A stretch of 64,000 nt of DNA from an uncultured Lachnospiraceae bacterium (GCA_947086895.1 CAMUAR010000010.1:22989-86988), one strand, 5' to 3'. Positions 55,163 through 64,000 are shown, numbered from the stretch's first letter. Numbers and translations: made by a program. Notes: generated from the sequence alone by a model not told the origin.

Positions 55163-56221
55163 ATGGGTATTACCACAAAAAGTTTTGGAAGAACAACATC
55201 GGGAGAAGAAGCAACCTTGTATACAATGACCAACAAAAACGGTATGAAGGTTTCTGTGACCAATTTCGGTGCAAATATTGTGGAGATTGTTGTTCCAGAC
55301 CGAAACGGCAGTATGGCGGACGTCAATCTTGGATATGATTCTGTTGAAAAGTACGAGATCAATCCGCCGGGCTATGGCTCATTTATGGGGCGCGTGGCGA
55401 ACCGAATTGCAGGAGCAAGCTTTACCATCGGGGGAAGACGCTATGAGCTTACAAAAAATGATGGTGAAAATTGCCTGCACGGCGGTTTAAAGAGCTATAA
55501 TAAATATACTTATGAGGCGGAGATTATTGAGGAGGACGGCTGTGTCAGCGTTGAATTTTCCAGGCTCAGCCCGCATATGGAGCAGGGATTTCCGGGAAAT
55601 CTTGATCTTACCGTATCCTACACGTTGACGGATGATAATGAGCTGGTTCTTGAATATTTTGCGGTTTCTGATAAAGATACGATTATCAATTTAACAAATC
55701 ATTCCTATTTTAATTTAGGGGGTGAGGGCAGCGGAACTGTGCTGAATCAAAAAGTATGGATTAACGCAGACCAGATTACAACAACAGATTCCGGGCTGAT
55801 TCCAACCGGGGAATTTACGGATGTAGAAGGAACACCGATGGATTTCAGAGTAATGAAGCCGATCGGGCAGGATATAGAAGCGGATTATGAACCATTAAAG
55901 CAGGGATTTGGCTACGATCATAATTATGTTTTAAATCATGAAATCCCAGGTGCTGTAGAGAAAGTTGCAGAATTGTATGACGAGACAAGCGGGCGCTGTA
56001 TGGAGGTATTTACGGATTTGCCGGGAATGCAGTTCTATACCGCAAACCATATTGGATCAGAGACAGGCAAGGGCGGCAAAACGTATCACAGCCGCGACGC
56101 GGTTTGCTTTGAGACGCAGTTTTTCCCAAATACAGCCAATATTGAGAGTTTTCCGGGCGGCAGGATTTCAGCGAGAGAAGAATTTGAATCCTCGACAATA
56201 TATCGTTTTTCTGTCCGGTAA
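55163..56221 (+). CDS. galM: Aldose 1-epimerase (galactose mutarotase)
   Basis: A 352-residue beta-sandwich epimerase. The start at ATG 55163, with AGGGGGAT about 6 bases upstream, gives MGITTKSFGRTTSGEEATLYTM. Motifs are GSFMGRVANRIAGA, NDGENCLHGG, the catalytic His in NLTNHSYFNLGG, and PGMQFYTANHIG with a C-terminal ETQFFPN carrying the catalytic Glu. It interconverts alpha and beta anomers of galactose and glucose. No gal operon genes lie beside it. Monocistronic by promoter evidence. Confidence 0.93.
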   Translation: MGITTKSFGRTTSGEEATLYTMTNKNGMKVSVTNFGANIVEIVVPDRNGSMADVNLGYDSVEKYEINPPGYGSFMGRVANRIAGASFTIGGRRYELTKNDGENCLHGGLKSYNKYTYEAEIIEEDGCVSVEFSRLSPHMEQGFPGNLDLTVSYTLTDDNELVLEYFAVSDKDTIINLTNHSYFNLGGEGSGTVLNQKVWINADQITTTDSGLIPTGEFTDVEGTPMDFRVMKPIGQDIEADYEPLKQGFGYDHNYVLNHEIPGAVEKVAELYDETSGRCMEVFTDLPGMQFYTANHIGSETGKGGKTYHSRDAVCFETQFFPNTANIESFPGGRISAREEFESSTIYRFSVR

Positions 56222-56410
56222 TTTTATAGATATTTTTAAAATGAAATTACGGATTTATATATTTATTTCATAGTATTTTTTCTGAAATAATTTAAAATCA
56301 AAAATTTGTAAACTGGTATTGTACAGCTTAATTTTAAGAAAAATTTAATTTCAGGAAAAATTTAAAAAGGAAATAGTTTTAATAAAAATACATCTTATGG
56401 AGGTTTTTCA

Positions 56411-59353
56411 ATGAAGGAAGCAAAGGAAATGATAACGCCAGCTTATACGCTTTTGTATGAGGAAGAGCTAAAAGACAGCAAGAGCAAAGGAATGGTGCTT
56501 CGGCACAACAAGTCGGGCGCGCGCGTCTGCGTATTGTCAAACGATGACGACAACAAAGTGTTCAGCGTAGCATTTCGCACACCGCCGAAGGACAGTACCG
56601 GTGTCGCGCATATTTTAGAGCATTCCGTGCTGTGCGGTTCTGATAAATTTCCGGTAAAAGACCCGTTTGTTGAGCTGATGAAAGGTTCGCTCAACACATT
56701 CTTAAATGCGTTTACATCCCCAGATCATACAACATATCCGGTGGCAAGCTGCAATGACCAGGATTTCAAAAATCTGATGGACGTTTATATGGACGCGGTA
56801 TTTCATCCAAATATTTACCATCACGAAGAAATTTTTATGCAGGAAGGCTGGCATTACGAAGTATCGGAAGATGGCGTACTCAGTATTAACGGCGTTGTCT
56901 ACAACGAGATGAAGGGGGCATTTTCTTCGCCGGATCAGGTGCTTTGGAGAAATGTTCTGCATTCTCTGTACCCTGATAATGCTTACGGCGTGGAGTCTGG
57001 CGGCGATCCGCAGGTAATTCCAGAATTGACTTATGAGAATTTTATAAATTTTCACAGCAAATACTATCATCCATCCAACAGTTATATTTACCTGTACGGC
57101 AATATGGATGTGAACGAGCGGCTTTCCTGGCTGGATTCCGCATATCTTTCCGCCTACGATGCGATAGAAGTGGACTCGGATATCAAGAAGCAGGAACTTT
57201 TTGGCGGAGTTCGGGAATCCAGCGGCAGTTATCCGATCGCCGAGGGAGATGACATAGCAGGAAAATCATATTTAAGTTATAATATGACTATAGGAGATTA
57301 CAGTAATATAAAACTTTGTACAGCAATGCAGATACTTAACAATGTTTTGTTCTCCCCGGTTGGTTCGGTTTATCAGGCACTGATTAAGGCGGGGATCGCT
57401 CCGAACATTATGAGTTCGTTCCAAGATGGTATGAAGCAGCCGTTCCTCACAATTATTGCACAGAATACAGATGAAAAGAAAAAGGACGAGTTTCTTAAAA
57501 TAATTCACGACGAGTTAGAAAAAGTTGTAAAAGAGGGAGTGCGGGAGCGCGCGCTTCGGGCTGCGATCAACAGTGCGGAATTCCGTTATCGTGAGGCGGA
57601 TTACGGCAGTTTCCCAAAAGGGCTGATGCTTGGAATGATGGTGCTTGACGGATGGCTGTTTAACGAGGATGGGGCGTTTGCATACCTGCACGGCAACGAT
57701 CTGTACGATGAACTGAAAAAGGAAATTGGAACAGGTTATTATGAGAGTGTGATCCGCGACTATATGTTAAACTCCAAACATGCGACAGTGTTTACTATGA
57801 AGCCAGAGCCAGGTTTGACCGGCATCCGCGAGAAGGAGCTTGCAGAAAAGCTCGCTGCGCTCAAAGAAAAAATGACAGAAGAAGAATTAAATAAAGTGCG
57901 TGAAAAGCAGGAAGGCTTAAAAGTATACCAGGATACGCCGGACTCCAAGGAAGACATCGAAAAGCTGCCTTTGCTTTCGCGCTCGGATCTGCGCAAAGAA
58001 GCGCTGCCGATTATCGCAAAGCCAAAACATGCAGCTGGTTTGAATCTTGTGGAGCAGGAAGTGTTTACAAGCGGAATTTCTTATGTAAGGGCATGTTTTG
58101 ACGTGCATAATGTACCAGCCGAAAAAGTATCTTATATCGGTCTTTTGTCTACTGTGATCGGCTATATGGATACAGAACAATACGATTACCGCGAGCTGGA
58201 TTACGAGATGCATATTGAGACAGGCGGCGTTTATACCATGGTGGAATCATTCTTAAAGGACGGCGATGCACAGTATTATAGACCGGCGTTCTCTTTTACC
58301 ATCAAGGCGCTGTATGACAAGATGAAAAAAGCGTTCGAACTTGTAAAAGAAGAGATTTGTTCTACAAAATTCCATGACACTGCGCGTTTGAAAGAGATTA
58401 TTATGGAACTGAAAGCGACAAAGCAGATGGAGTTAAATGCTTCTTCTCATGGAATTGCAGTAAAACGTTCTCTTGCATGTCAGTATGAAAAGAACCGTTT
58501 TGAGGACAAGATAGGCGGACTTGAATATTATCGGTTTATCTGCGATCTCGCGGAGCATTTTGACGAGAAGGCTCAGGAAATTGCTGATACATTAAAAGAA
58601 ATCTGTGAGATTATATTCCGAAAAGAAAACTTGACAGTAAGCATTACCGCCGAGGCGGATGGGCTTGCAAAAACAGAGGAAGCGCTGGCAGCACTTGCCG
58701 ACATTCTTCCAGGAGAGAGCGTATCCGGGGATTTCCGTTATCATGCGGCAAACTATGGCTTTGCTATGGAGAAGAAAAAAGAAGCGTTCACCTGCCCAGG
58801 ACAGGTACAGTATGTGGCGAAGTGCGGCAATTACTTTAAAACGAACGAGCCGGCAACAGGCGCGATGGACGTTATGAACAACGCGCTGTCCATCAATTAT
58901 TTCTGGGATAAAGTGAGAGTGCATGGCGGTGCTTACGGCTGTATGTGCAATTTTAACAATATAAATGGCGTGTATTCTCTTGTATCGTACCGCGACCCGA
59001 ACTTGTCAGAAACAATCAATGTTTTTGATCATGCATGGGAGTATCTGCGCGATTTTACAGCGGATGAGAGGGAGATGACAAAGCTGATTATCGGGACGTT
59101 AAGCAATACGGACGCTCCTTTGATGCCGCAGGCGTTGGGAAACCGTTCCTTCACTTTGTATATGGCAGGAGCAGAATTTGAGAGTATTCAGAAAATGCGC
59201 GATGAGAAACTTGCCGCGACTCCAGAAGATATCCGCGCTTATGCGCCTATGTTTAAAAAACTGATGGAGCAAGACTGTCTATGTGTTGTCGGCAGCGAGG
59301 CGAAAGTTACAGCAAATAAAGAACTGTTTGACACAGTGGAGGCATTGTACTGA
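56411..59353 (+). CDS. M16 family metallopeptidase, presequence-protease-like
   Basis: A 980-residue insulinase-family peptidase of the PreP/M16C type. The inverted zinc motif HILEH is at residues 67-71, with a distal Glu expected about 75-80 residues later in the VVYNEMKGAFSSPDQV region. Four M16 domains in one chain and an M16C-associated segment in the middle fit the length. No signal peptide, so it is cytosolic and probably degrades short unfolded peptides. The ribosome site is GGAGG. Its stop codon overlaps the era start (TGATG), so the two are translationally coupled. Confidence 0.92.
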   Translation: MKEAKEMITPAYTLLYEEELKDSKSKGMVLRHNKSGARVCVLSNDDDNKVFSVAFRTPPKDSTGVAHILEHSVLCGSDKFPVKDPFVELMKGSLNTFLNAFTSPDHTTYPVASCNDQDFKNLMDVYMDAVFHPNIYHHEEIFMQEGWHYEVSEDGVLSINGVVYNEMKGAFSSPDQVLWRNVLHSLYPDNAYGVESGGDPQVIPELTYENFINFHSKYYHPSNSYIYLYGNMDVNERLSWLDSAYLSAYDAIEVDSDIKKQELFGGVRESSGSYPIAEGDDIAGKSYLSYNMTIGDYSNIKLCTAMQILNNVLFSPVGSVYQALIKAGIAPNIMSSFQDGMKQPFLTIIAQNTDEKKKDEFLKIIHDELEKVVKEGVRERALRAAINSAEFRYREADYGSFPKGLMLGMMVLDGWLFNEDGAFAYLHGNDLYDELKKEIGTGYYESVIRDYMLNSKHATVFTMKPEPGLTGIREKELAEKLAALKEKMTEEELNKVREKQEGLKVYQDTPDSKEDIEKLPLLSRSDLRKEALPIIAKPKHAAGLNLVEQEVFTSGISYVRACFDVHNVPAEKVSYIGLLSTVIGYMDTEQYDYRELDYEMHIETGGVYTMVESFLKDGDAQYYRPAFSFTIKALYDKMKKAFELVKEEICSTKFHDTARLKEIIMELKATKQMELNASSHGIAVKRSLACQYEKNRFEDKIGGLEYYRFICDLAEHFDEKAQEIADTLKEICEIIFRKENLTVSITAEADGLAKTEEALAALADILPGESVSGDFRYHAANYGFAMEKKKEAFTCPGQVQYVAKCGNYFKTNEPATGAMDVMNNALSINYFWDKVRVHGGAYGCMCNFNNINGVYSLVSYRDPNLSETINVFDHAWEYLRDFTADEREMTKLIIGTLSNTDAPLMPQALGNRSFTLYMAGAEFESIQKMRDEKLAATPEDIRAYAPMFKKLMEQDCLCVVGSEAKVTANKELFDTVEALY

Positions 59354-60258
59354 TGAAAGAAGGCGCAAAATCTGGCTTTGCGGCGTTAGTCGGAAGGCCG
59401 AACGTCGGAAAATCAACACTGATGAATCTTTTGATCGGGCAGAAGATTGCAATTACTTCAAGCAAGCCGCAGACGACAAGAAACCGTATACAGACCGTGT
59501 ACACGGAAGAGCGCGGGCAGGTTATTTTTCTGGATACGCCGGGAATTCACAAGGCGAAGAATAAGCTTGGCGAATATATGGTGAATGTGGCAGAAAGAAC
59601 GCTTAATGAGGTGGATCTTATTCTGTGGCTTGTCGAGCCGGGAAATTTTATCGGGGCTGGAGAAAAGCAAATTGCGGAAAAGCTTTCCAAAATATCTACG
59701 CCAGTTGTACTTGTAATTAATAAAGTTGATACAATAAAAAAAGAAGATATCCTAAAGTCTATTGATGCATACAAGGATATTCTTAAATTTGCAGATATTG
59801 TACCTGTATCCGCATTAAAAAAGATTAATACAGATCGTCTGACGGACGTTATTTTTTCTCATATGCCAGAAGGACCAATGTATTTTGACGAGGATACCGT
59901 CACCGACCAGCCAGAGCGTCAGATTGTGGCGGAGCTTGTGCGGGAGAAGGCACTCCGCCTGCTTGACGATGAGATTCCGCACGGCATTGCGGTTGTGGTT
60001 GAGCGGATGAAAGAAAGACCTGATGGAAAAATTGTCGATATCGAAGCTACGATTGTGTGCGAGCGCGAATCTCACAAAGGCATTATTATCGGCAAGAAGG
60101 GCGCAATGTTAAAAGAAATTGGTACAAAATCAAGACTTTCCATGGAAAATCTGCTCGATATAAAAGTCAATTTAAAACTCTGGGTCAAAACGAGAAAAGA
60201 TTGGCGGGATTCTGATACAATGTTGAAAAATTTTGGATATCGGGATCATGAGCAGTAA
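59353..60258 (+). CDS. era: GTPase Era
   Basis: A 301-residue GTPase needed for 16S rRNA maturation and 30S assembly. G1 GRPNVGKSTLMN, G3 DTPGIHKAKN, G4 NKVD, and a C-terminal KH domain with GKKGAMLKEIG. The start ATG 59353 overlaps the M16 stop by one base. recO follows after a 378-base gap that holds two small ORFs, in the order era-(small ORF)-recO seen in Clostridia. Full length. Confidence 0.97.
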   Translation: MKEGAKSGFAALVGRPNVGKSTLMNLLIGQKIAITSSKPQTTRNRIQTVYTEERGQVIFLDTPGIHKAKNKLGEYMVNVAERTLNEVDLILWLVEPGNFIGAGEKQIAEKLSKISTPVVLVINKVDTIKKEDILKSIDAYKDILKFADIVPVSALKKINTDRLTDVIFSHMPEGPMYFDEDTVTDQPERQIVAELVREKALRLLDDEIPHGIAVVVERMKERPDGKIVDIEATIVCERESHKGIIIGKKGAMLKEIGTKSRLSMENLLDIKVNLKLWVKTRKDWRDSDTMLKNFGYRDHEQ

Positions 60259-60397
60259 AAGAAATTGGAATAATAAAAAAGCAGAATTTGCGGAACGCTT
60301 TTTAGGAGAAGAACAGAAGACGACAGAAGAAACTGGTATAAGAAAAAAAGAATTGATAAAAAGATTTTTTTTAAAGAACAGAGAGCCAGCAAATTGA
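60248..60397 (+). CDS. Possible 49-residue basic peptide overlapping the era end
   Basis: ATG 60248, overlapping the last bases of era, begins MSSKRNWNNKKAEFAERFLG and ends KNREPAN. Upstream GGATATCGGG is a weak ribosome site. Composition is highly charged (Lys/Glu/Arg). No homologue recognised; it may be a coupled small protein or chance. Confidence 0.25.
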   Translation: MSSKRNWNNKKAEFAERFLGEEQKTTEETGIRKKELIKRFFLKNREPAN

Positions 60398-60518
60398 CAT
60401 AAGAAAAAACAGATATAAGAAACTGGCAGGAATTTGAAGTTTAAAATGTATAAAGTGCGGTTACCCTATTACCGTAAGGCAAACAACAAAAGCCAAGAAA
60501 AATAGGGAGGCACAGGTT

Positions 60519-60701
60519 ATGGAAAGACAAGAAGGTTATTGGAGACGATTTGAGAAAACAGGCGATGTGATGGACTATTTAAATTACACCGCCTGCACCA
60601 GAGAGTCGTTTCCTGAAGAGGAAGAGGTAGAGGACGATGATTGGGACGCTCACCGTGAATGGGATGGTTCTGTCGGCTATGCCGATCGGGGATTACGATA
60701 A
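60519..60701 (+). CDS. Small acidic protein between era and recO (YqzL-position)
   Basis: A 60-residue protein, MERQEGYWRRFEKTGDVMDYLNYT in its first part, with a very acidic middle (EEEEVEDDDWD). The strong GGGAGGCACAGG ribosome site precedes ATG 60519. It occupies the YqzL position between era and recO but the sequence does not clearly match YqzL. It overlaps the recO start by 65 bases in another frame, so translation is likely coupled. Function unknown. Confidence 0.65.
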   Translation: MERQEGYWRRFEKTGDVMDYLNYTACTRESFPEEEEVEDDDWDAHREWDGSVGYADRGLR

Positions 60702-61818
60702 AAGATTGATAATATTAACGGTGGAACGCGGGAAAATCAGTGCATTTGCGAGGGGAGCGAGGAAGCCAAACAGCTCCCTTCTCGCATGTTCACAGCCGTT
60801 TTCCTACGGGGAATTTACAGTCTATGCCGGGCGCGATTCCTACACGGTGACAGCGGCTCAGGTCAGCAATTATTTTCCTGGGTTGAAAGAAGAACCAGAA
60901 AAAGTTTATCTTGGCATATATTTTTGTGAAGTTGCAGATTATTTTGCGCGCGAAGGCAACGACGAGCGGGGGATGTTGGGGCTTTTGTATCAGTCGCTTC
61001 GGGCGCTTGAAAGCAAAAAGTTTGCGCCAAAGCTTGTGCGTCATATTTTTGAATTGAAAGCGGTGTGCATTGACGGCGAAGCTCCGCTTGTGTTCGAGTG
61101 CGTGTGCTGCGGGCTTGGAAAAAGAAAAGCAGCTACGGCAGCAGGGAGGACACGTATTGCGTCAGCGACAGGGCATTCTGGGGAAAAGGACAGCGAAGAG
61201 GAAGAATTATCAGAGAAATTAACATACTTTTACATACAAAGAAACGGAATGGTGTGCAAAGAATGTGCAAAAAAACTGCCACATAAATTGTTTCGGAAAA
61301 ATTTTACAGAAACAGCAAGGGCAGCAGAAACAGAAAAAAATTTATCTTCAGAAAATAAGCAGTTAAAGTCAGAAACACTTATAGAAGTTTCTTCGGAGCG
61401 ATTACCAGAGCAAAGCAAAGAACCAGAAATAACAGAAAGATTAGAAATAAAAGAATCTGATACGATATCAGATCAAAGTGAAAAAACGGAAAGAACAGAA
61501 AGCCTGACAGTGGATATATCGACAGAAAATTTAAAATCAGAGATAACAAACAAATTGCCGGATCGTGGGTATTTAAGAGAAGATCCGAGATCTTTTGCAG
61601 AAGAAAATTCTTTTGGAATTGTTCCAGTCGGAAAAGCAGCGCTCTATGCAATGCAGTATGTTGTAAGTTCGCCATGCACGCAGCTTTATCGATTTACGCT
61701 GACAGACCATGCATTGGAGGAATTTGGTATGCTTGTAGGGCAATATATAAAAAAGCATATGAATCATGAAATGAAATCGTTGCAGGTATTAAAAGTAATC
61801 GGGAAAGAAAGTGTTTAA
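60637..61818 (+). CDS. recO: DNA repair protein RecO with an unusual Ser/Glu-rich insert
   Basis: A 393-residue RecO; most are about 240-260. The N-terminal OB domain (LTVNGMVLSAMPIGDYDKRL, ARGARKPNSSLLACSQPF) and central helical domain (KLVRHIFELKAVCIDGE) are normal. The zinc-binding CxxC pairs (FECVCCG and VCKECAKK) are about 65 residues apart instead of about 15-20, and a ~100-residue Ser/Glu/Thr-rich, poorly structured stretch (about 225-325) follows before the normal C-terminal helices. RecO loads RecA with RecR in recombination repair. No frameshift is seen, so the insert is read through. The start uses AGAGG just upstream inside the preceding small ORF. Confidence 0.88.
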   Translation: MIGTLTVNGMVLSAMPIGDYDKRLIILTVERGKISAFARGARKPNSSLLACSQPFSYGEFTVYAGRDSYTVTAAQVSNYFPGLKEEPEKVYLGIYFCEVADYFAREGNDERGMLGLLYQSLRALESKKFAPKLVRHIFELKAVCIDGEAPLVFECVCCGLGKRKAATAAGRTRIASATGHSGEKDSEEEELSEKLTYFYIQRNGMVCKECAKKLPHKLFRKNFTETARAAETEKNLSSENKQLKSETLIEVSSERLPEQSKEPEITERLEIKESDTISDQSEKTERTESLTVDISTENLKSEITNKLPDRGYLREDPRSFAEENSFGIVPVGKAALYAMQYVVSSPCTQLYRFTLTDHALEEFGMLVGQYIKKHMNHEMKSLQVLKVIGKESV

Positions 61819-61966
61819 TCAGAAAAATCAAAGTAAATTTTATTTTTAATAGAAAAATAAAGTTTATTTTCAAAGCCAAAGTATTAAGGAAAGTTGGTAA
61901 GCAGGTAATAGAATAAGCAGAGCTGTATGTTTGAAAAAATTTTATGTGGAAAGAAGAAAAAGTAAG

Positions 61967-62749
61967 ATGCAAGAAGAAGTGGTTGTTACAAAATTTCAGA
62001 GGTATTTTCGCAGAGCATTGCTTTTAGTAACAGGGCTGCTTGCAACCGCCGTCTGGGTAATAACAGCGATCGGAAGATATCGATTTTATATTGGCTCAGA
62101 AGGAATTATTTTTACAAAAGGCGAAAATACATGGAGAACTGGTGAAAATGGCAGACAATATCTGCGGTTTCACACCATTATTAACGGCAGTCGGATTGAT
62201 GTTGATCTTCCAGCGGACTATAAACCAGAAGAAGATGGAGAAGAATGTTGTTACTTTGTATCAAAAGGCACCAATACTATTGGCGCAAAGCTTGTGGGAA
62301 TTTCTTCGCCGGTAATTCTTTCTTCAGAAAAACTTGGGCAATTAAAAATCGCAATATTAAAAGATATAGGGCAGGGAAAGTGGAACGTCAAAGATACCGA
62401 TAATATAGAAGCAGTAACTGCATCAAAATACAGTACAAAGCAAGTTAATTTGTTATATCAGTTTTTGGGGCATTATTCTTCTCTGCAATATAAAGACAAT
62501 AAATGGAAACTTGAACTGGGCAGCTGGACGTTGGCGATACCAAGCCAAAAATCTCCAAAAGGCTTTTTGTGGTTTGTTATATCTATTATTATTCTTATAA
62601 AACTTTATTTAATATGTAGATTAGATAGAGAACCAATTTATAGAAAAGATTATAATAGAAAGATTACGATCAAAATGATAGTTGGTATTGCGGCAGTATT
62701 GTTTTTGTTCGTTTTTGTGCAATTAATGAATGTGGTAACGATTCTTTAA
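61967..62749 (+). CDS. Uncharacterised membrane protein
   Basis: A 260-residue protein from ATG 61967 (a TTG at 61931 would add 12 residues). One N-terminal membrane segment (LLLVTGLLATAVWVITAI), an extracytoplasmic soluble domain of about 140 residues (YIGSEGIIFTKGENTW ...), then two C-terminal membrane segments (WFVISIIILIKLYLIC and IVGIAAVLFLFVFVQL). No motif recognised. The sequence is AT-rich and Lys-rich, unlike the neighbouring core genes. It may be a lineage-specific sensor or transporter accessory. The following 62750-62928 has no gene. Confidence 0.65.
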   Translation: MQEEVVVTKFQRYFRRALLLVTGLLATAVWVITAIGRYRFYIGSEGIIFTKGENTWRTGENGRQYLRFHTIINGSRIDVDLPADYKPEEDGEECCYFVSKGTNTIGAKLVGISSPVILSSEKLGQLKIAILKDIGQGKWNVKDTDNIEAVTASKYSTKQVNLLYQFLGHYSSLQYKDNKWKLELGSWTLAIPSQKSPKGFLWFVISIIILIKLYLICRLDREPIYRKDYNRKITIKMIVGIAAVLFLFVFVQLMNVVTIL

Positions 62750-62932
62750 TATTCCAAATAACATTCCTTTTCTTTATTTTTTCTCCCGTTTTGGCAAGTT
62801 GATGAATCAATTGGAATTTTTAAACATGCTCTGTGTGTTTGAAAATGAAATCTTGCACAAACTTACAAATTCGAATCATTTTTTTATCATTGCATATTGG
62901 TCAACGACATAGAATTTTCAGACATACCCTAA

Positions 62933-63063
62933 TACTACAGCGAACTTTTTGAAAATCGCTTATAAAACAAAATGCATTTGATAAAAACATCTTGTGTATT
63001 TTATATTTTTAAAACGATTACCTCTATAGTTTTGAGATTGTGTGTGAGTAGTTCGCTGTAGTA
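62933..63063. mobile_element. 131-bp MITE-like element with 14-bp perfect terminal repeats and CTAA duplication
   Basis: TACTACAGCGAACT (62933-62946) and AGTTCGCTGTAGTA (63050-63063) are exact reverse complements at the two ends. CTAA precedes the left end (62929-62932) and follows the right end (63064-63067), consistent with a 4-bp target-site duplication. The inside is AT-rich and has no ORF. This is the structure of a non-autonomous transposable element; the parent transposase family is not known from the sequence. It sits 50 bases before the kinase start. Confidence 0.7.
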
Positions 63064-63113
63064 CTAATAAGAAATCAATAAAAGAACTATAAAAGATAGA
63101 AAGGATAATATCA

Positions 63114-63953
63114 ATGTATCTTCCAAAACCTATAGATGATTTTTTGCATTCGGCAGAAATGAAACAAGTTTATGAAGGAATGTCAGCAGCGGATGTTTAC
63201 CGCTGTCAGATTTCGCGCGATGGACAAAAGCAATATTATTATTTAAAAGTCGAACCGTGGAACAGCGAAGTGGAAAACGAACATAAGCTATACCAATGGC
63301 TGTATGAGAAAGGAAAACTTCCGGTTCCAAAGCCGTTTTTTTGTATACGTGAAAATGAAAAACATAGTTTGCAGCAATATACTTTTGATAAAGACAAGCA
63401 CGAAAAAGCAATCGATACTGGTTACCTTTTGCTTGAATGCGCAAAAGGAGAAATATTGCGGAATGAAAAATATTATAAAAATCCTCAGAAACTTGCAGAG
63501 CTGGCAGCAGAAGGAATCCAATTGTTACGGCAGGTAGATCTTACCGATTGCCCAACATCAGGAAAGCTGGAATGGCAGTTAAAGCTTGTGGAACAAAATC
63601 TTCGCGCTGGCAATTTTGAAAGTTTGGATCCAGATATTCCTTATACAAAAGACTTTGCAAACCATACACAGCTGTTTGATTTTCTTGTAAAAAATCAGCC
63701 CAAAGAAGAACTTGTTTTTACACACGGAGACTATTGCCTGAACAATTTCTTTACAGATGGGAAACAGATTACAGCATTTATTGATTTTGGAAGAGGCGGC
63801 GCTGGGGACGGTTATCAGGACATTGCACTTTGTATTAGGGAATTCATGGAATACTGCCCGGAAGCGATACCTCTTTTTTATGAAAAGCTTGGGATAAAGC
63901 ATCCTGACCAGGATAAGTTAAGATATTATATGTTGCTGGACGAGTTATTTTAA
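63114..63953 (+). CDS. APH(3')-like aminoglycoside phosphotransferase family kinase
   Basis: A 279-residue APH-fold kinase with a likely ATP-lysine in YYYLKVE (Lys45), the Brenner motif FTHGDYCLNN (HGD at 204-206, Asn211), the metal motif IDFGRGG (Asp224) and the closing YYMLLDELF, which matches the very conserved end of APH(3')-type enzymes such as APH(3')-III. Middle segments such as GYQDIALCIRE also match. It is full length and its ribosome site GAAAGGATAA is fair. Divergence in the substrate region means aminoglycoside phosphorylation is plausible but not shown. It lies right after the MITE-like element and before an IS-like hairpin. Confidence 0.82.
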   Translation: MYLPKPIDDFLHSAEMKQVYEGMSAADVYRCQISRDGQKQYYYLKVEPWNSEVENEHKLYQWLYEKGKLPVPKPFFCIRENEKHSLQQYTFDKDKHEKAIDTGYLLLECAKGEILRNEKYYKNPQKLAELAAEGIQLLRQVDLTDCPTSGKLEWQLKLVEQNLRAGNFESLDPDIPYTKDFANHTQLFDFLVKNQPKEELVFTHGDYCLNNFFTDGKQITAFIDFGRGGAGDGYQDIALCIREFMEYCPEAIPLFYEKLGIKHPDQDKLRYYMLLDELF

Positions 63954-63970
63954 CCTTTTCCAGCAAGAAG

Positions 63971-64000
63971 TCCCCCACTTCTAAAGTGGGGGATGAATTG
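63971..64000 (+). mobile_element. Hairpin resembling an IS200/IS605-type element end (cut by window edge)
   Basis: CCCCCACTT (63972-63980) pairs with AAGTGGGGG (63984-63992) around CTA, inside GCAAGAAG-...-GATGAATTG. This layout closely recalls the subterminal hairpin of IS200/IS605-family insertion sequences with TnpB, common in Clostridia. No transposase is visible before it, so the element either continues to the right or is a stand-alone end. It may also act as a terminator for the kinase. Confidence 0.45.

Overview
The window looks like chromosome from a gut-type, low-to-moderate GC anaerobic Firmicute of the Clostridia, most likely Lachnospiraceae. This is inferred from the gene repertoire (HemZ, FeoA/FeoB, QueH, a Csp-like subtilase, a 60-residue ORF between era and recO, a CcpM-type radical SAM gene, rhamnosidase and GH43 genes) and from strong AGGAGG ribosome binding sites and TTGACA/TATAAT promoters. 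No species can be named from sequence alone. Almost every gene is on the + strand.

Left part (1-14200), accessory. The tail of a C39-like peptidase is followed by a Csp-like subtilase whose catalytic Ser is Gly. Next comes a compact chaperone-like locus with its own promoter: a GrpE-like protein (2318-3058) and two paralogous Hsp70/actin-fold ATPases (3069-5336 and 5634-8597). The second ATPase carries about 230 extra residues near its N-terminus. A small DUF6870-like protein and three consecutive large serine recombinases follow (8766-14025), which marks this as a mobile or formerly mobile island.

Region 14200-23200 is a RiPP-type operon: a sigma-A promoter, a long leader, a Cys-rich 79-residue precursor, a lipoprotein combining a propeller-like region with a solute-binding domain, a radical SAM/SPASM maturase, two MalF/MalG-type permeases and a small HlyD-like adaptor. 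It is interrupted by a transposase remnant and an AAA ATPase that looks C-terminally shortened.

Region 23200-35900 concerns polysaccharide use and the cell surface: a GH78 rhamnosidase, a GH43 enzyme, a secreted LRR/InlB-repeat protein with a Thr-Pro repeat stalk behind a structured leader, and a 1977-residue secreted alginate-lyase-fold protein with several F5/8-type C modules, two of them near-identical.

Region 36400-62000 is mostly core chromosome: two PLP aminotransferases, tRNA-Ala(CGC), an ABC-class ATPase, queH, feoAB, apt, rel, an MBL hydrolase, hemZ, an HD-GYP protein, hisS, aspS, a cold-shock gene with a near-consensus promoter, galM, an M16 peptidase, era and recO. The right edge holds an uncharacterised membrane protein, a 131-bp MITE-like element with a 4-bp target duplication, a chromosomal APH(3')-like kinase, and a hairpin resembling an IS200/IS605 end.

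The best candidates for undescribed biology are the GrpE-like/Hsp70-like pair locus and the RiPP operon with sugar-type permeases.
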